From positions 310,001 through 374,000 of the forward strand of contig NZ_JABEQF010000001.1 of assembly GCF_014174355.1 (NCBI RefSeq): a DNA stretch of 64,000 bases, written 5' to 3'. Shown here piece after piece: positions 55,880 to 64,000 of the stretch; position 1 is the stretch's first letter; every line of letters starts with the position of its first letter. The notes beneath the pieces are model-generated. The model was not told where the DNA came from and did no database searches. It saw only the letters and a program-made list of their open reading frames with translations. The translations under genes were made by a program, and so were the position numbers. This DNA comes from Gluconacetobacter azotocaptans. Its GTDB lineage: Bacteria > Pseudomonadota > Alphaproteobacteria > Acetobacterales > Acetobacteraceae.

Positions 55880-57139
55880 ATGAAACTGGTCGCGGATCTT
55901 CTGGTCACACTGGGTCTGGGCTTCTTCTTCGGCCTGGCGTTCGAGGAATTCCATCACGACGATACCCGCACGCGGCCTGGCGGCATCCGCACCTTTCCGC
56001 TGCTGGCGCTGTGCGGTGCGCTGCTGTTCTGGCTGCCCTCCGGCAGTCCGCTGCCGTTCTGCGTGGGCCTGCTGGTGCTGGGCGGGTGGCTGGCGCTGTT
56101 CTATGCGGCGCGCCTGCAAGGCGACGGCGATAACGGCATCGTCGTGCTGGTGTGCAACCTGCTGGCTTATCTGCTGGGCGCGGTGGTCATGGCCGGACCG
56201 CGCTGGGTCGCGGTCGGGGGGACGGTGGGGGCGGTACTGCTGCTGACGGGCCGCGACCGGCTGCACGCGCTGGCCCGGCGCGTGGGCCTGGACGAGATCG
56301 TGACCGCCGGCAAGTTCCTGATCCTGACCGGGCTGGTGATGCCGCTGCTGCCGGATACGCCGGTTACCCGCCTGACCCACCTGACGCCGCATCAGGTCTG
56401 GCTAGCGGTGCTGGCGATCTGCACGGTGTCCTATGCCAGCTACCTGCTGCAACGCTATGTCGCGCCGAAGGGAACGGGGGTGTGGGTGGCGCTGCTCGGC
56501 GGCCTCTACTCCTCGACCGCGACGACGATCGTGCTGGCGCGCCGCCTGGGGGACGCCGCGCCCGACCCGTACCAGACGCAGGCGGGCATCGTTCTGGCCA
56601 CCGCGATCATGTACCTGCGCCTGACGGCCATCGTGGGCGTGTTCGACTGGTCGCTGGCGCTGCATCTGGCGCCGCCGGCGATCGGGCTTGCCGCCTGCGG
56701 GGGGCTGATCGCCGCCATCCTGTATCGGCGCGGCGCCCGGGCCCCTGCGGCGGTGCAGACCGCGCCGCAGGGGCCGTCCAACCCTCTGGAACTGACGACG
56801 GCGCTGGTCTTCGCGGCGCTGTTCGTCGTGATCTCGGTCGCCACCGGCTGGGCGCGCGACCGTTTCGGGGTGGCGGGCCTGTATGCCCTGGCCGCCGTCG
56901 TGGGGGTCAGCGACATCGACCCCTTTGTGCTAAGCTTGGCAGAGGGCGGCGCGCCGGGCACGCCGGTCGCCGCGGCGGTGCTGGCCATCCTGATCGCGGC
57001 GTCGTCGAACAATGTGCTGAAGGCCGCCTATACGCTGGGTTTCGCCGGCCGCCGGCATGGCGCGTTGCCGGCCGGCATTCTGGTGCTGCTGGCGATGGCG
57101 GGGCTCGGGGTGACGGCCATGCTCGGCGGCTGGATCTAG
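55880..57139 (+). CDS. MgtC/SapB family membrane protein with DUF4010
   Basis: A 419-residue inner membrane protein with about twelve hydrophobic segments. The N-terminal part (GLGFFFGLAFEEFHH, then GGIRTFPLLALCGALLFWL) is of the MgtC/SapB type and the C-terminal half (VFAALFVVISVATGWARDRFG, SDIDPFVLSLAEG, SSNNVLKAAYTLGF) is DUF4010. The family is linked to magnesium or membrane-potential stress, but no function is shown for the fused form. The ATG follows GGGAGG. Its 3' end overlaps the convergent selO gene by four bases. Confidence 0.85.
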   Translation: MKLVADLLVTLGLGFFFGLAFEEFHHDDTRTRPGGIRTFPLLALCGALLFWLPSGSPLPFCVGLLVLGGWLALFYAARLQGDGDNGIVVLVCNLLAYLLGAVVMAGPRWVAVGGTVGAVLLLTGRDRLHALARRVGLDEIVTAGKFLILTGLVMPLLPDTPVTRLTHLTPHQVWLAVLAICTVSYASYLLQRYVAPKGTGVWVALLGGLYSSTATTIVLARRLGDAAPDPYQTQAGIVLATAIMYLRLTAIVGVFDWSLALHLAPPAIGLAACGGLIAAILYRRGARAPAAVQTAPQGPSNPLELTTALVFAALFVVISVATGWARDRFGVAGLYALAAVVGVSDIDPFVLSLAEGGAPGTPVAAAVLAILIAASSNNVLKAAYTLGFAGRRHGALPAGILVLLAMAGLGVTAMLGGWI

Positions 57140-58560
57140 GTCCCGCAGAATGTCGCCCGGACGCGCTCGGCGACCAGGGGCGGCCGCTCATAGTCGGGAT
57201 CATCCGCGAATGGCGTGGTGACCGCCGCGAGCAGCGCCTCGAAAGGCCCGAAATCGCCCTTCTCGGCGGCTTCGATGACGGCCTCGATCCGATGGTTGCG
57301 GGGGATCACGGCCGGATTGACGCGCCGCATCTTCACGCGCGCGTCCGACGGCGCGCATCCTTCCGACGCCAGCCGTGCGTCCCAGCGCGCGCGCCAGGCC
57401 GCAAAGCCGTCCAGATCGGGGAAATCCGGCTCGGGGTCCGCGAGACGACGGAAGCTCCATGTGAAATCGGCGGAGGCGACCCGCAGCAGGTCGAGCCAGT
57501 CCGAAATCAGGCGCCGATCGTCGGGTTCGTCCGTTTCCAGCCCCAGCTTGCGGTGCATCAGCACATCGGCCGCCTTCTCGTAGCGTTCGCGGAAGGTCAT
57601 CAGCACCGGCTGAAGACGGTCCACCGCGGCCTGCGGATCGGCGTCGATCAGCGGCACCAGCGTCTCGGCGAGGCGGGCGAGATTCCACATGGCGATCTGC
57701 GGCTGGTTCGCATAGGCATAGCGGCCGCCCTGGTCGATCGAGCTGAACACCTTGGCCGGGTTGTACTCGTCGAGGAACGCGCAGGGGCCGTAATCGATCG
57801 TCTCGCCCGAGACCGTCATGTTGTCGGTGTTCATCACGCCGTGGATGAAGCCGAGGCTCATCCAGCGGGCGATCAATTCCGCCTGCGCACTGACCACAGC
57901 ATCGAAAAAGGCCAAATAGCGGTCCTCTCGCCCGACAAGGTCGGGGTAATGCCGCGCGATGGCGAAATCGGCCAGCGCCCTCAGCCCTTCCTCGTCCTGG
58001 CGCGCGGCGAAATACTGGAAACTGCCGACCCGGATATGGCTGGACGCCACGCGCGCCAGAACGGCGCCGGGCCTGAGCGTGTCCCGAATTACGGACTCGC
58101 CCGTCGCGACGGCGGCCAGCGTGCGCGTGGTGGGCACACCCAGCGCCGCCATGGCCTCGCTGACCAGATATTCGCGCAACACCGGCCCCAGCGCGGCCCG
58201 GCCGTCGCCCCGCCGCGAGAAAGGCGTGGGCCCCGATCCCTTGAGCTGGATTTCATAGGGGCGGCCATGCACATCCACCCCGTCACCCAGAAGCAGGGCT
58301 CGTCCGTCGCCCAGCACAGGCACGAACTGCCCGAACTGATGCCCCGCATAGGCGGTGGCGATCGGCGTCACGCCGGGGGGAAAGGCGCTGCCCGCCAGCA
58401 GGGCGACCCCTTCCGGCCCGGCAAGCCAGTCGGGATCGAGGCCGAGATCGCGGGCAAGTCCCTCATTCAGCTTCAGCAGACGCGGGGCACTGAGCGCGCT
58501 GGGGTCCATGCGCGCGAAAAAACGCGGCGGCAGGGTGGCGTAGTGATTGGCAAGCTGCAT
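57136..58560 (-). CDS. selO: SelO-type protein adenylyltransferase (YdiU)
   Basis: A 474-residue pseudokinase of the SelO/YdiU family, which transfers AMP to Ser, Thr or Tyr of target proteins and responds to redox stress. Recognisable parts are GHQFGQFVPVLGDGRA, LKGSGPTPFSRRGDGRAA, GVMNTDNMT and IDYGPCAFLDEYNP, with the catalytic Asn and Asp residues. The C-terminus ends FCGT; the Cys holds the place of the selenocysteine of eukaryotic SelO, as in many bacteria. It converges on the MgtC gene. Confidence 0.93.
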   Translation of the reverse strand: MQLANHYATLPPRFFARMDPSALSAPRLLKLNEGLARDLGLDPDWLAGPEGVALLAGSAFPPGVTPIATAYAGHQFGQFVPVLGDGRALLLGDGVDVHGRPYEIQLKGSGPTPFSRRGDGRAALGPVLREYLVSEAMAALGVPTTRTLAAVATGESVIRDTLRPGAVLARVASSHIRVGSFQYFAARQDEEGLRALADFAIARHYPDLVGREDRYLAFFDAVVSAQAELIARWMSLGFIHGVMNTDNMTVSGETIDYGPCAFLDEYNPAKVFSSIDQGGRYAYANQPQIAMWNLARLAETLVPLIDADPQAAVDRLQPVLMTFRERYEKAADVLMHRKLGLETDEPDDRRLISDWLDLLRVASADFTWSFRRLADPEPDFPDLDGFAAWRARWDARLASEGCAPSDARVKMRRVNPAVIPRNHRIEAVIEAAEKGDFGPFEALLAAVTTPFADDPDYERPPLVAERVRATFCGT

Positions 58561-58675
58561 GGCGCGCTCCGGGCCGGATTGACAGTCCCTTCACGTCGCC
58601 ATCCGGCGCCGCTTCGTCAAGCATTCCCTCGACCGGGGCCCGTCATGCCCCGACGAGGGTAGGGCGGCCCCGTCG

Positions 58676-59086
58676 TTATTTCGCCTTTCCCCCGATGGCG
58701 ATCCGGCCCGGACCTGCCGCCGCCAGCGCCAGCAGGCCGCCGGCGATACTGAAGTTCTTGTAGAAATGGATCCACATGTCGTACCGCTGCATTCCGGTAA
58801 ACGTCCAGTAATGATGGCCGATGAAGGCGGTGACAACGGTATAGGCGGCCAGAGCAAGCGCCAGCGGCGTGACCAGCACGCCGGCCACCAGCGCCAGCCC
58901 GATCCCCAGTTCCACGATGATGGCGATGCCCGCCGACAGGGCAGGGACAGGTGCGCCGGTGCTGGCCATGTAGGCCACAGTCCCCGCATAATCCGTCAGC
59001 TTGCCCCACCCCATGAAGACGAACAGGGCTGCGAGCAGGAGACGGGCGGCCAGAAGGACAGGGTCCCGAGGAAGAGAGATGTTCAT
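58676..59086 (-). CDS. DoxX-family membrane protein
   Basis: A 136-residue inner membrane protein with four hydrophobic segments and the DoxX pattern (LLLAALFVFMGWGKL). DoxX proteins are associated with redox stress or quinone-linked functions, and the family is loosely defined. The ATG is supported by a hydrophobic start; the ribosome binding site is weak. It is divergent from cas3. Confidence 0.87.
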   Translation of the reverse strand: MNISLPRDPVLLAARLLLAALFVFMGWGKLTDYAGTVAYMASTGAPVPALSAGIAIIVELGIGLALVAGVLVTPLALALAAYTVVTAFIGHHYWTFTGMQRYDMWIHFYKNFSIAGGLLALAAAGPGRIAIGGKAK

Positions 59087-59181
59087 GACATTTGCTTTCA
59101 GAGGCTGATGAGAACCGAACGGGCAGCGGGCACCCCGTTGCCGTTACGCAATCAATACAGCGTGAAGTGTGCGAACAAAAT

Positions 59182-59207
59182 GGAAATCATATAAACATTA
59201 TGTTTCC
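59182..59207. promoter_or_regulatory. palindrome in the cas3 promoter region
   Basis: AAACAT, T, ATGTTT (59193-59205) is a perfect 13-base palindrome inside the wider GGAAA...TTTCC repeat (59182-59186 and 59203-59207). It lies about 107 bases upstream of cas3 and 96 bases upstream of the divergent doxX, in an AT-rich patch. It looks like the operator of a dimeric regulator, but no regulator gene is next to it. Confidence 0.4.
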
Positions 59208-59313
59208 GAATTTTGAATGTCGATCGCATGCGCGGTGGGAGGCAGCCCCAAATGACCGTGTAGACGCCATCAGGTACCTCCGACACCTCCCTCACCGGTA
59301 AGTTCAAAAGGAA

Positions 59314-62019
59314 ATGGCAGCGGTCATGCATTCGGATGGACTGGAACTTTTCTGGGGAAAGGCTCGTCCTGTTCCCGATGAGGGGGCGACGGACGACCCG
59401 CTCATGCATCCCCTCATAGCGCATATGCTGGATGTCGCCGCCGTCGCCATCCTTCTGCCGGGAAGCGGGAATTGCGGTCTCGATCGTCGCCAGCTTGGCC
59501 TGCTGGTCGCGCTGCACGACATCGGAAAGCTCATGCCGGCCTTTCAGGCAAAGGTGGCGAAATGCTGGCCTGAAGCCGTCCTGGGGCCTTTTCGCGGGGA
59601 GCACGTGCAATGTCCTCACGATGCGGCTGGGCTGGCACTTCTGGATCTTATGGTGGATGGCGCCCTTGCCCCGCTGTTTGGGAACGGTCCGGGTGGAAAA
59701 CGCTGGCGGCCCAGTTTGAAATTGCAGCTTCTGCGTGCCATCGCAGGTCATCACGGGCAGCCCGTATCGGCTATGGATAGAGGAATTTTGGAGCAGGGCA
59801 CGATCGTGCGTGCACAGGCGCTCGTGGCCCTCCTGTTCGATGTGTTCCGGCCTCCGCCGATCCTGCGTCCCGGTCCCGATACCCTCAAACGGCTCGAATG
59901 GATGCTGGCGGGCATCACCGTCCATGCGGACTGGATCGGCTCGCGGCAGGAATGGTTTCCTTACGTGAATCCGAAAAATGTGAGAGAACCAGAAGGGTAT
60001 TTCTGGAATCATGCGTTGCCTCGGGCCCAGGCGGCCATATCTCGGTCCGGCTTGGGGCCAATGGCGCTGGCACCGTTCGCAGGCATCGTCCGTCTGTTCG
60101 ACCATATCCGGGAGCCCTCGCCCGTTCAGGCCTTGCTCGAAGCCGCAGCGCTGCCGTCCGGACCGGTGCTCGTCGTCATCGAGGACATGACCGGCAGCGG
60201 CAAGACGGAAGCCGCGCTGGTTCTGGCCCAGAGGCTGATGGCCCAAGGGCGCGGTTCGGGATTGTTCGTGGCACTGCCGACGATGGCCACGGCAAACGCC
60301 ATGTATGACCGCCTTGCCATGGCCTATCGCCGGCTTTTCCAGCCCTCGGCGCGCCCCTCACTGGCGTTGGCGCACGGACGTGCCCGGCTGGACGAGCGGT
60401 TTGTCGCGGCGCTGGCCCCTGATGACGGTCCGGGCGGGCGTTCGGCCGTCCAGACCATGGACGAGACGGCCGAGGCCTATTGCGCGGCATGGCTCGGAAG
60501 CGAGGCACGACGGGCCCTGATGGCGCAGGTGGGGGTGGGCACGATCGACCAGGCACTGATGGCGGTATTGCCCGTGCGTTTCGCGACGGTGCGGCAGGCC
60601 GGCCTGGCCGGGAAGATCCTGATCGTGGACGAATGTCATGCTTTCGACCCCTACATGCGACGTGAGATGGTCGCGCTGCTTCACTTTCACGCGGCGATGG
60701 GCGGATCGGCGATTCTGCTGTCGGCCACACTGACGCATCGGGTCCGGCAGGAACTGACCGACGCGTTCCGCAAGGGGCTGGGTGTGGCGGACCCCATGCG
60801 CCTGTCCGGCATGGCCTATCCGCTGGTCACCCTTGTCGGCAGAAACGGGGTCGAGGAACGTCCCTGCGCGCCACGGCCGGGTCTGGCGCGGAGCATTGCC
60901 GCCCGCCGCCTTGCCGACGCCGACGCGGCCACGCGCGCGGTGACCAAGGCGGCGGCCGGCGGCGCCGCGGTGGCGTGGATCCGCAACACGGTGGATGAGG
61001 TGATCGCAACGGCCCGGTCGCTTCGCGCGCAGGGGGTGGAGGCGCTGGTCTTTCACGCGCGTTTTGCCATGGTGGACCGGCTGACGATCGAACGGGACGT
61101 GCTCGCGCGGTTCGGAAAGGAAGGCGAGGCGGCGGGGCGCTCCGCCGTTCTGGTGGCATCCCAGGTGATCGAGCAGAGCCTCGACCTGGATTTCGATGTG
61201 CTCTGCACCGACCTCGCCCCCATGGACCAGCTCATCCAGCGGGCCGGACGGCTGCGCCGTCACCGGCGTACCGCCCGACCTGTCGATCGGGAGGAACTGC
61301 TGGTCATTTCGCCCGAGCCGGTTGCCGACCCCGATCCGCGCTGGATACAGCGTGTGCTGCCGGGAACGGCCTCGGTGTATCGCGATCCGGCACTGCTCTG
61401 GCGGACGGCGCGGGTGCTGTTCAGGCATGGGCGGATCGAAAGCCCTGCCGGCCTTCGTGCCCTGATCGAGGAAAGTGGCGACGCCAGTGCTGACGCCGTC
61501 CCGGAAGGATTGATGGCAGGCAGTATGGACGCCGCGGGGAAAGCCCTTGCCGCCGGCGCCGCTGCTGACCGGAACGTGTTGTCGTTTGATGCGGGGTACG
61601 CCACGGACGCCGCTCTCTGGGAGCGCGAGGCGAGAACGCCGACCCGATTGGAGGATCTGCCCTGCGTGACCGTGCGGCTTGCGGTGATGCAGGACCAAAC
61701 GGTGCTGCCCTGGGCTGCCAAAGCCGACACAAGCCTTGCCCGCGAGAGTGAGCGCCACCGCGCATGGGCATTGTCCGAGGTGTCGGTGGCGCGCTACCGC
61801 CTGGCCAGTTGCCCGCCTCCCGTTGGCCTTGAGGTGGCCGTGACTGCCGCGCGCGCCGGGTGGTCACGTTGGGAGCGCGAGGCGGAAGATCAGGTTCTAT
61901 TGCTTGTGCTTCGGGAAACGGAGGCAGGGTGGCGTGGCGCCGGACGGACAGAGACGGGTCATGAAATTGTAATCGGTTACGATCAGATTTATGGTCTTGA
62001 GATCTTTCGCGACCAGTAA
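59314..62019 (+). CDS. cas3: type I-E CRISPR nuclease-helicase Cas3
   Basis: A 901-residue HD nuclease fused to a superfamily 2 helicase. The HD part shows His37, HDIGK (68-72), HHG (146-148) and the HADWIGS segment near 204. The helicase part has Walker A MTGSGKT (292-298), the box DECH (439-442), SAT (470-472) and QRAGRLRRH (642-650). It degrades target DNA after recruitment by Cascade. Length is close to that of the E. coli enzyme. The AGGA site abuts the ATG at 59314; an ATG at 59326 is the alternative. The cse1 gene follows after 121 bases. Confidence 0.94.
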   Translation: MAAVMHSDGLELFWGKARPVPDEGATDDPLMHPLIAHMLDVAAVAILLPGSGNCGLDRRQLGLLVALHDIGKLMPAFQAKVAKCWPEAVLGPFRGEHVQCPHDAAGLALLDLMVDGALAPLFGNGPGGKRWRPSLKLQLLRAIAGHHGQPVSAMDRGILEQGTIVRAQALVALLFDVFRPPPILRPGPDTLKRLEWMLAGITVHADWIGSRQEWFPYVNPKNVREPEGYFWNHALPRAQAAISRSGLGPMALAPFAGIVRLFDHIREPSPVQALLEAAALPSGPVLVVIEDMTGSGKTEAALVLAQRLMAQGRGSGLFVALPTMATANAMYDRLAMAYRRLFQPSARPSLALAHGRARLDERFVAALAPDDGPGGRSAVQTMDETAEAYCAAWLGSEARRALMAQVGVGTIDQALMAVLPVRFATVRQAGLAGKILIVDECHAFDPYMRREMVALLHFHAAMGGSAILLSATLTHRVRQELTDAFRKGLGVADPMRLSGMAYPLVTLVGRNGVEERPCAPRPGLARSIAARRLADADAATRAVTKAAAGGAAVAWIRNTVDEVIATARSLRAQGVEALVFHARFAMVDRLTIERDVLARFGKEGEAAGRSAVLVASQVIEQSLDLDFDVLCTDLAPMDQLIQRAGRLRRHRRTARPVDREELLVISPEPVADPDPRWIQRVLPGTASVYRDPALLWRTARVLFRHGRIESPAGLRALIEESGDASADAVPEGLMAGSMDAAGKALAAGAAADRNVLSFDAGYATDAALWEREARTPTRLEDLPCVTVRLAVMQDQTVLPWAAKADTSLARESERHRAWALSEVSVARYRLASCPPPVGLEVAVTAARAGWSRWEREAEDQVLLLVLRETEAGWRGAGRTETGHEIVIGYDQIYGLEIFRDQ

Positions 62020-62140
62020 ATCTGAATAATATTCCGGTTGTGGCGTCGTTGTCAGAGTCGCTGAACAGGGGATAGGTATTTTTTCAATGTGCATTCGTAC
62101 GCAATGCCGAATGAAAACTTCACACTCTACATATTAGGCA

Positions 62141-63793
62141 ATGACTTCGCATCCCCTCAATCTCATCACCGATCCATGGCTGCCTGTCCGCCGGAAATCC
62201 GGCGCTGTCGCTTCCATCCGTCCGGCGCAGGTGGTGGAGAACATGGCAGGCGATCCGGTTGTGGCGCTCGACTGGCCGCGACCGGATTTTCGGGTCGCGT
62301 GTCTGGAATTCCTGATCGGACTGCTGGCAACGGCCTTTCCACCGCAGGACGAGGACGCCTGGTGCGAAAGCTGGGAAGAGCCGCCCTCGGTGGAGGCGCT
62401 GGACGAAGCCTTCGGTCGTGTGACCGACGCCTTCTGGCTCGACGGGCCGGGGCCGCGCTTCCTTCAGGATCTGCAAGAGTTGCAGAGTGGTCAGGAGCCC
62501 GTGGAGCGGCTGCTGATCAATGCGCCCGGCGACAGCACTGTAAAGAAGAACGCGGACCTGTTTGTGCACCGTTCGCACGTCACCGCGCTGGGGCGTCCGG
62601 CGGCGGCCATGGCCCTGTTCACCCTCCAGTCCTGGGCGCCCAGCGGCGGGGCGGGAAACATGACGGGGTTGCGCGGCGGCGGGCCGCTGGTGACGCTGGT
62701 CCTTCCACGCGAGGGGGCGAGCTTGTGGGAGGTCGCATGGGCGAACACCCCCGTTGGACCTCCGGTGCGCGATGCCGATCTGCCGCGCGTGTTTCCATGG
62801 CTTGCGCCGACGATCGGGTCGGGCAAGGATGGAACCAGCGTACGCGTCGGCCACAATGCCCATCCTTTGCAGTGCTGGTGGGGAATGCCACGTCGCATCC
62901 GTCTCGATTTCGAGGCGGCAGAAGACGGCGCGTGCGACCTGACGGGGCGGCCGGATGACGTTCTGGTGCCCGGCTGGCGGCAGCGTCCCTATGGGGCCAG
63001 CTACGCCGGGTGGACCGGCATGCCTTATGGCGAGGGTGCGGTGATCCATCCGCTTACGCCGCGGTATCGACAGAAGGCGGATGCCGAGTGGCTCAGTGTG
63101 CACCCGCAGCCCGGCGGCATCGGATACCGCCACTGGACCGGACTTGTCGTGAACAGCGTTGACGGGCAGCGGCTTCCTGCCAGCGCGGTGCGGACATGGC
63201 GCGACGCGCGTGCCCGCGACATTGCGGAGTCGCCTCGGCCCCGGATTCTGGCGGCCGGCTACGATATGGATAACATGAAGGCCCGCGGCTTCGTGGAAAG
63301 CGAAATGCCCCTGCCGGGTGCCACCGATCCGGCACGGCAGGAGGTGCTGGACATGCTGGCGCGTGACTGTGTCGCGGCGGCCGATCAAATGGCGGCCGTG
63401 ATTCGAGGCTGCGTCCGGGACGCGCTGTTCGGCAAGGGAACGGTTTCGTTGGATGCGACGCTGCTTGCCAATGTGCGCGAACAGTTCTGGACGCAGACGC
63501 AGGAGGCGTTCTTCAACCTCCTCCACCAGGCGGCGCGCCTGGCCGACGGGGACGATATCGGCCTGCGGAAAGACTGGCTGCACAAGATCGGGCGGGCGGC
63601 CATGGCGCTGTTCGACGCGTCGGTGGTCTTGGCCCCGGATACCGGGGTGACCGAGGCGCAGCGATCGGCGCTGGCGCGACGGCGGCTTCGGGCGGCCGTC
63701 GCCGGCGGTGGAAAGGAGGGTGGTTCGATCATGGCGGTTCTGAAAATTCCGGTTCCCGTCATACGGAAGGCGACCGCAAGGACAAAGCCATGA
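62141..63793 (+). CDS. casA: type I-E Cascade large subunit Cse1 (CasA)
   Basis: A 550-residue Cse1 protein, the large subunit of the type I-E Cascade complex that recognises the protospacer-adjacent motif and recruits Cas3. The N-terminus MTSHPLNLITDPWLPV and the segment SHVTALGRPAAAMALFTLQ are typical. The start lies 121 bases after cas3. Its stop overlaps the start of cse2 (ATGA, 63790-63793), the usual coupling of this operon. Confidence 0.93.
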   Translation: MTSHPLNLITDPWLPVRRKSGAVASIRPAQVVENMAGDPVVALDWPRPDFRVACLEFLIGLLATAFPPQDEDAWCESWEEPPSVEALDEAFGRVTDAFWLDGPGPRFLQDLQELQSGQEPVERLLINAPGDSTVKKNADLFVHRSHVTALGRPAAAMALFTLQSWAPSGGAGNMTGLRGGGPLVTLVLPREGASLWEVAWANTPVGPPVRDADLPRVFPWLAPTIGSGKDGTSVRVGHNAHPLQCWWGMPRRIRLDFEAAEDGACDLTGRPDDVLVPGWRQRPYGASYAGWTGMPYGEGAVIHPLTPRYRQKADAEWLSVHPQPGGIGYRHWTGLVVNSVDGQRLPASAVRTWRDARARDIAESPRPRILAAGYDMDNMKARGFVESEMPLPGATDPARQEVLDMLARDCVAAADQMAAVIRGCVRDALFGKGTVSLDATLLANVREQFWTQTQEAFFNLLHQAARLADGDDIGLRKDWLHKIGRAAMALFDASVVLAPDTGVTEAQRSALARRRLRAAVAGGGKEGGSIMAVLKIPVPVIRKATARTKP

Positions 63794-64000
63794 CCGGGCC
63801 AGACCGCAATGCCTTTGCCGAAAAGGCCAGGTACTGGTGGCATGAACTGCGGCCGGACCCCGGAAGCGGAAAACCGGGCGATCGGGCGACGCTGGCGCGG
63901 CTGCGGCGCTGCGGATGCGTGGCGGATGCACTGTTCGAGCCGGCGGTGCAGGCGCTCGCGCACCGCTGCGGCGCGCGGCATGAGGATGATCTGGCCCGCG
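63790..64000 (+). CDS. casB: type I-E Cascade subunit Cse2 (CasB), partial
   Basis: The first 70 residues, cut by the right edge. The sequence contains the Cse2/CasB beginning, a helical start with YWWHEL and then GDRATLARLRRC, typical of the small subunit that stabilises Cascade on target DNA. The ATG lies in the cse1 stop codon. The remaining cas genes (cas7, cas5, cas6e, cas1, cas2) and the array are expected to the right. Confidence 0.85.
   Translation, partial: MTGPDRNAFAEKARYWWHELRPDPGSGKPGDRATLARLRRCGCVADALFEPAVQALAHRCGARHEDDLAR

Noticed and set aside
56152-58662. An 836-residue plus-strand frame across the MgtC and selO genes
   Set aside because: Both genes it overlaps have strong family motifs; this frame has none.
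62089-62958. A 289-residue plus-strand frame overlapping cse1
   Set aside because: It shares the region with cse1 in another frame, is rich in Gly and Arg and lacks similarity, while cse1 has typical Cse1 segments and couples to cse2.
59314-64000. CRISPR repeat array near the cas genes
   Set aside because: I looked for direct repeats of about 28-29 bases with regular spacing in this part and saw none; the array must lie outside the window.

Overview
The window is high-GC, gene-dense chromosomal DNA from an alphaproteobacterium. The gene set (hut genes, isocitrate lyase with malate synthase G, a YtcA/MdtNOP-type efflux operon, a Tat-exported flavoenzyme next to a small cytochrome c, and a type I-E cas operon) fits an acetic acid bacterium (Acetobacteraceae, perhaps Gluconacetobacter-like). 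The genus is inference; no rRNA or other marker gene lies in the window. I see no tRNA, rRNA, transposase or phage gene and no CRISPR repeat array.

Layout. 1-4469: histidine degradation. hutI and hutC run leftward, hutF and hutG rightward, and two palindromes look like HutC operators. One of them sits in front of a start codon that leaves the left edge. 4476-7869: a C45-type acyltransferase/hydrolase overlapping a class III aminotransferase, and a divergent class II aldolase. 7880-13363: three regulators (LysR, MmyB-like, TetR), each divergent from a transporter or methyltransferase gene. 13460-14893: an M20 amidohydrolase. 15036-20450: a TonB receptor divergent from an operon for a Tat-exported FAD amine oxidase, a cytochrome c and an exported RidA. 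20615-23623: a small SpoT-like hydrolase, then a methyltransferase overlapping a discoidin-LicD protein. 23739-25207: FetAB-type exporter. 25402-30360: ytcA-mdtN-mdtO-mdtP-type efflux operon with ATGA overlaps throughout.

30413-37639 is an acetate and C2 assimilation island: aceA and glcB leftward, and divergently a RamB-like regulator and acetyl-CoA synthetase. 37694-49744 holds assorted reductases, transporters, an amino acid permease, a desaturase, an Old Yellow Enzyme reductase, an M61 peptidase and membrane proteins. 50483-53909 is a molybdate or tungstate operon: molbindin, a molybdopterin-fold protein, a WtpA-like binding protein and a permease-ATPase fusion. 53921-59086 carries a LysE exporter with a threonine aldolase, an MgtC/DUF4010 membrane protein, SelO and DoxX. 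From 59314 to the right edge runs a type I-E CRISPR operon: cas3, cse1 and the start of cse2.

The points I find most worth following are the periplasmic amine oxidase/cytochrome/RidA module with its TonB receptor, the molybdate operon with its fused transporter, the discoidin-LicD protein, and the cas operon cut by the right edge.
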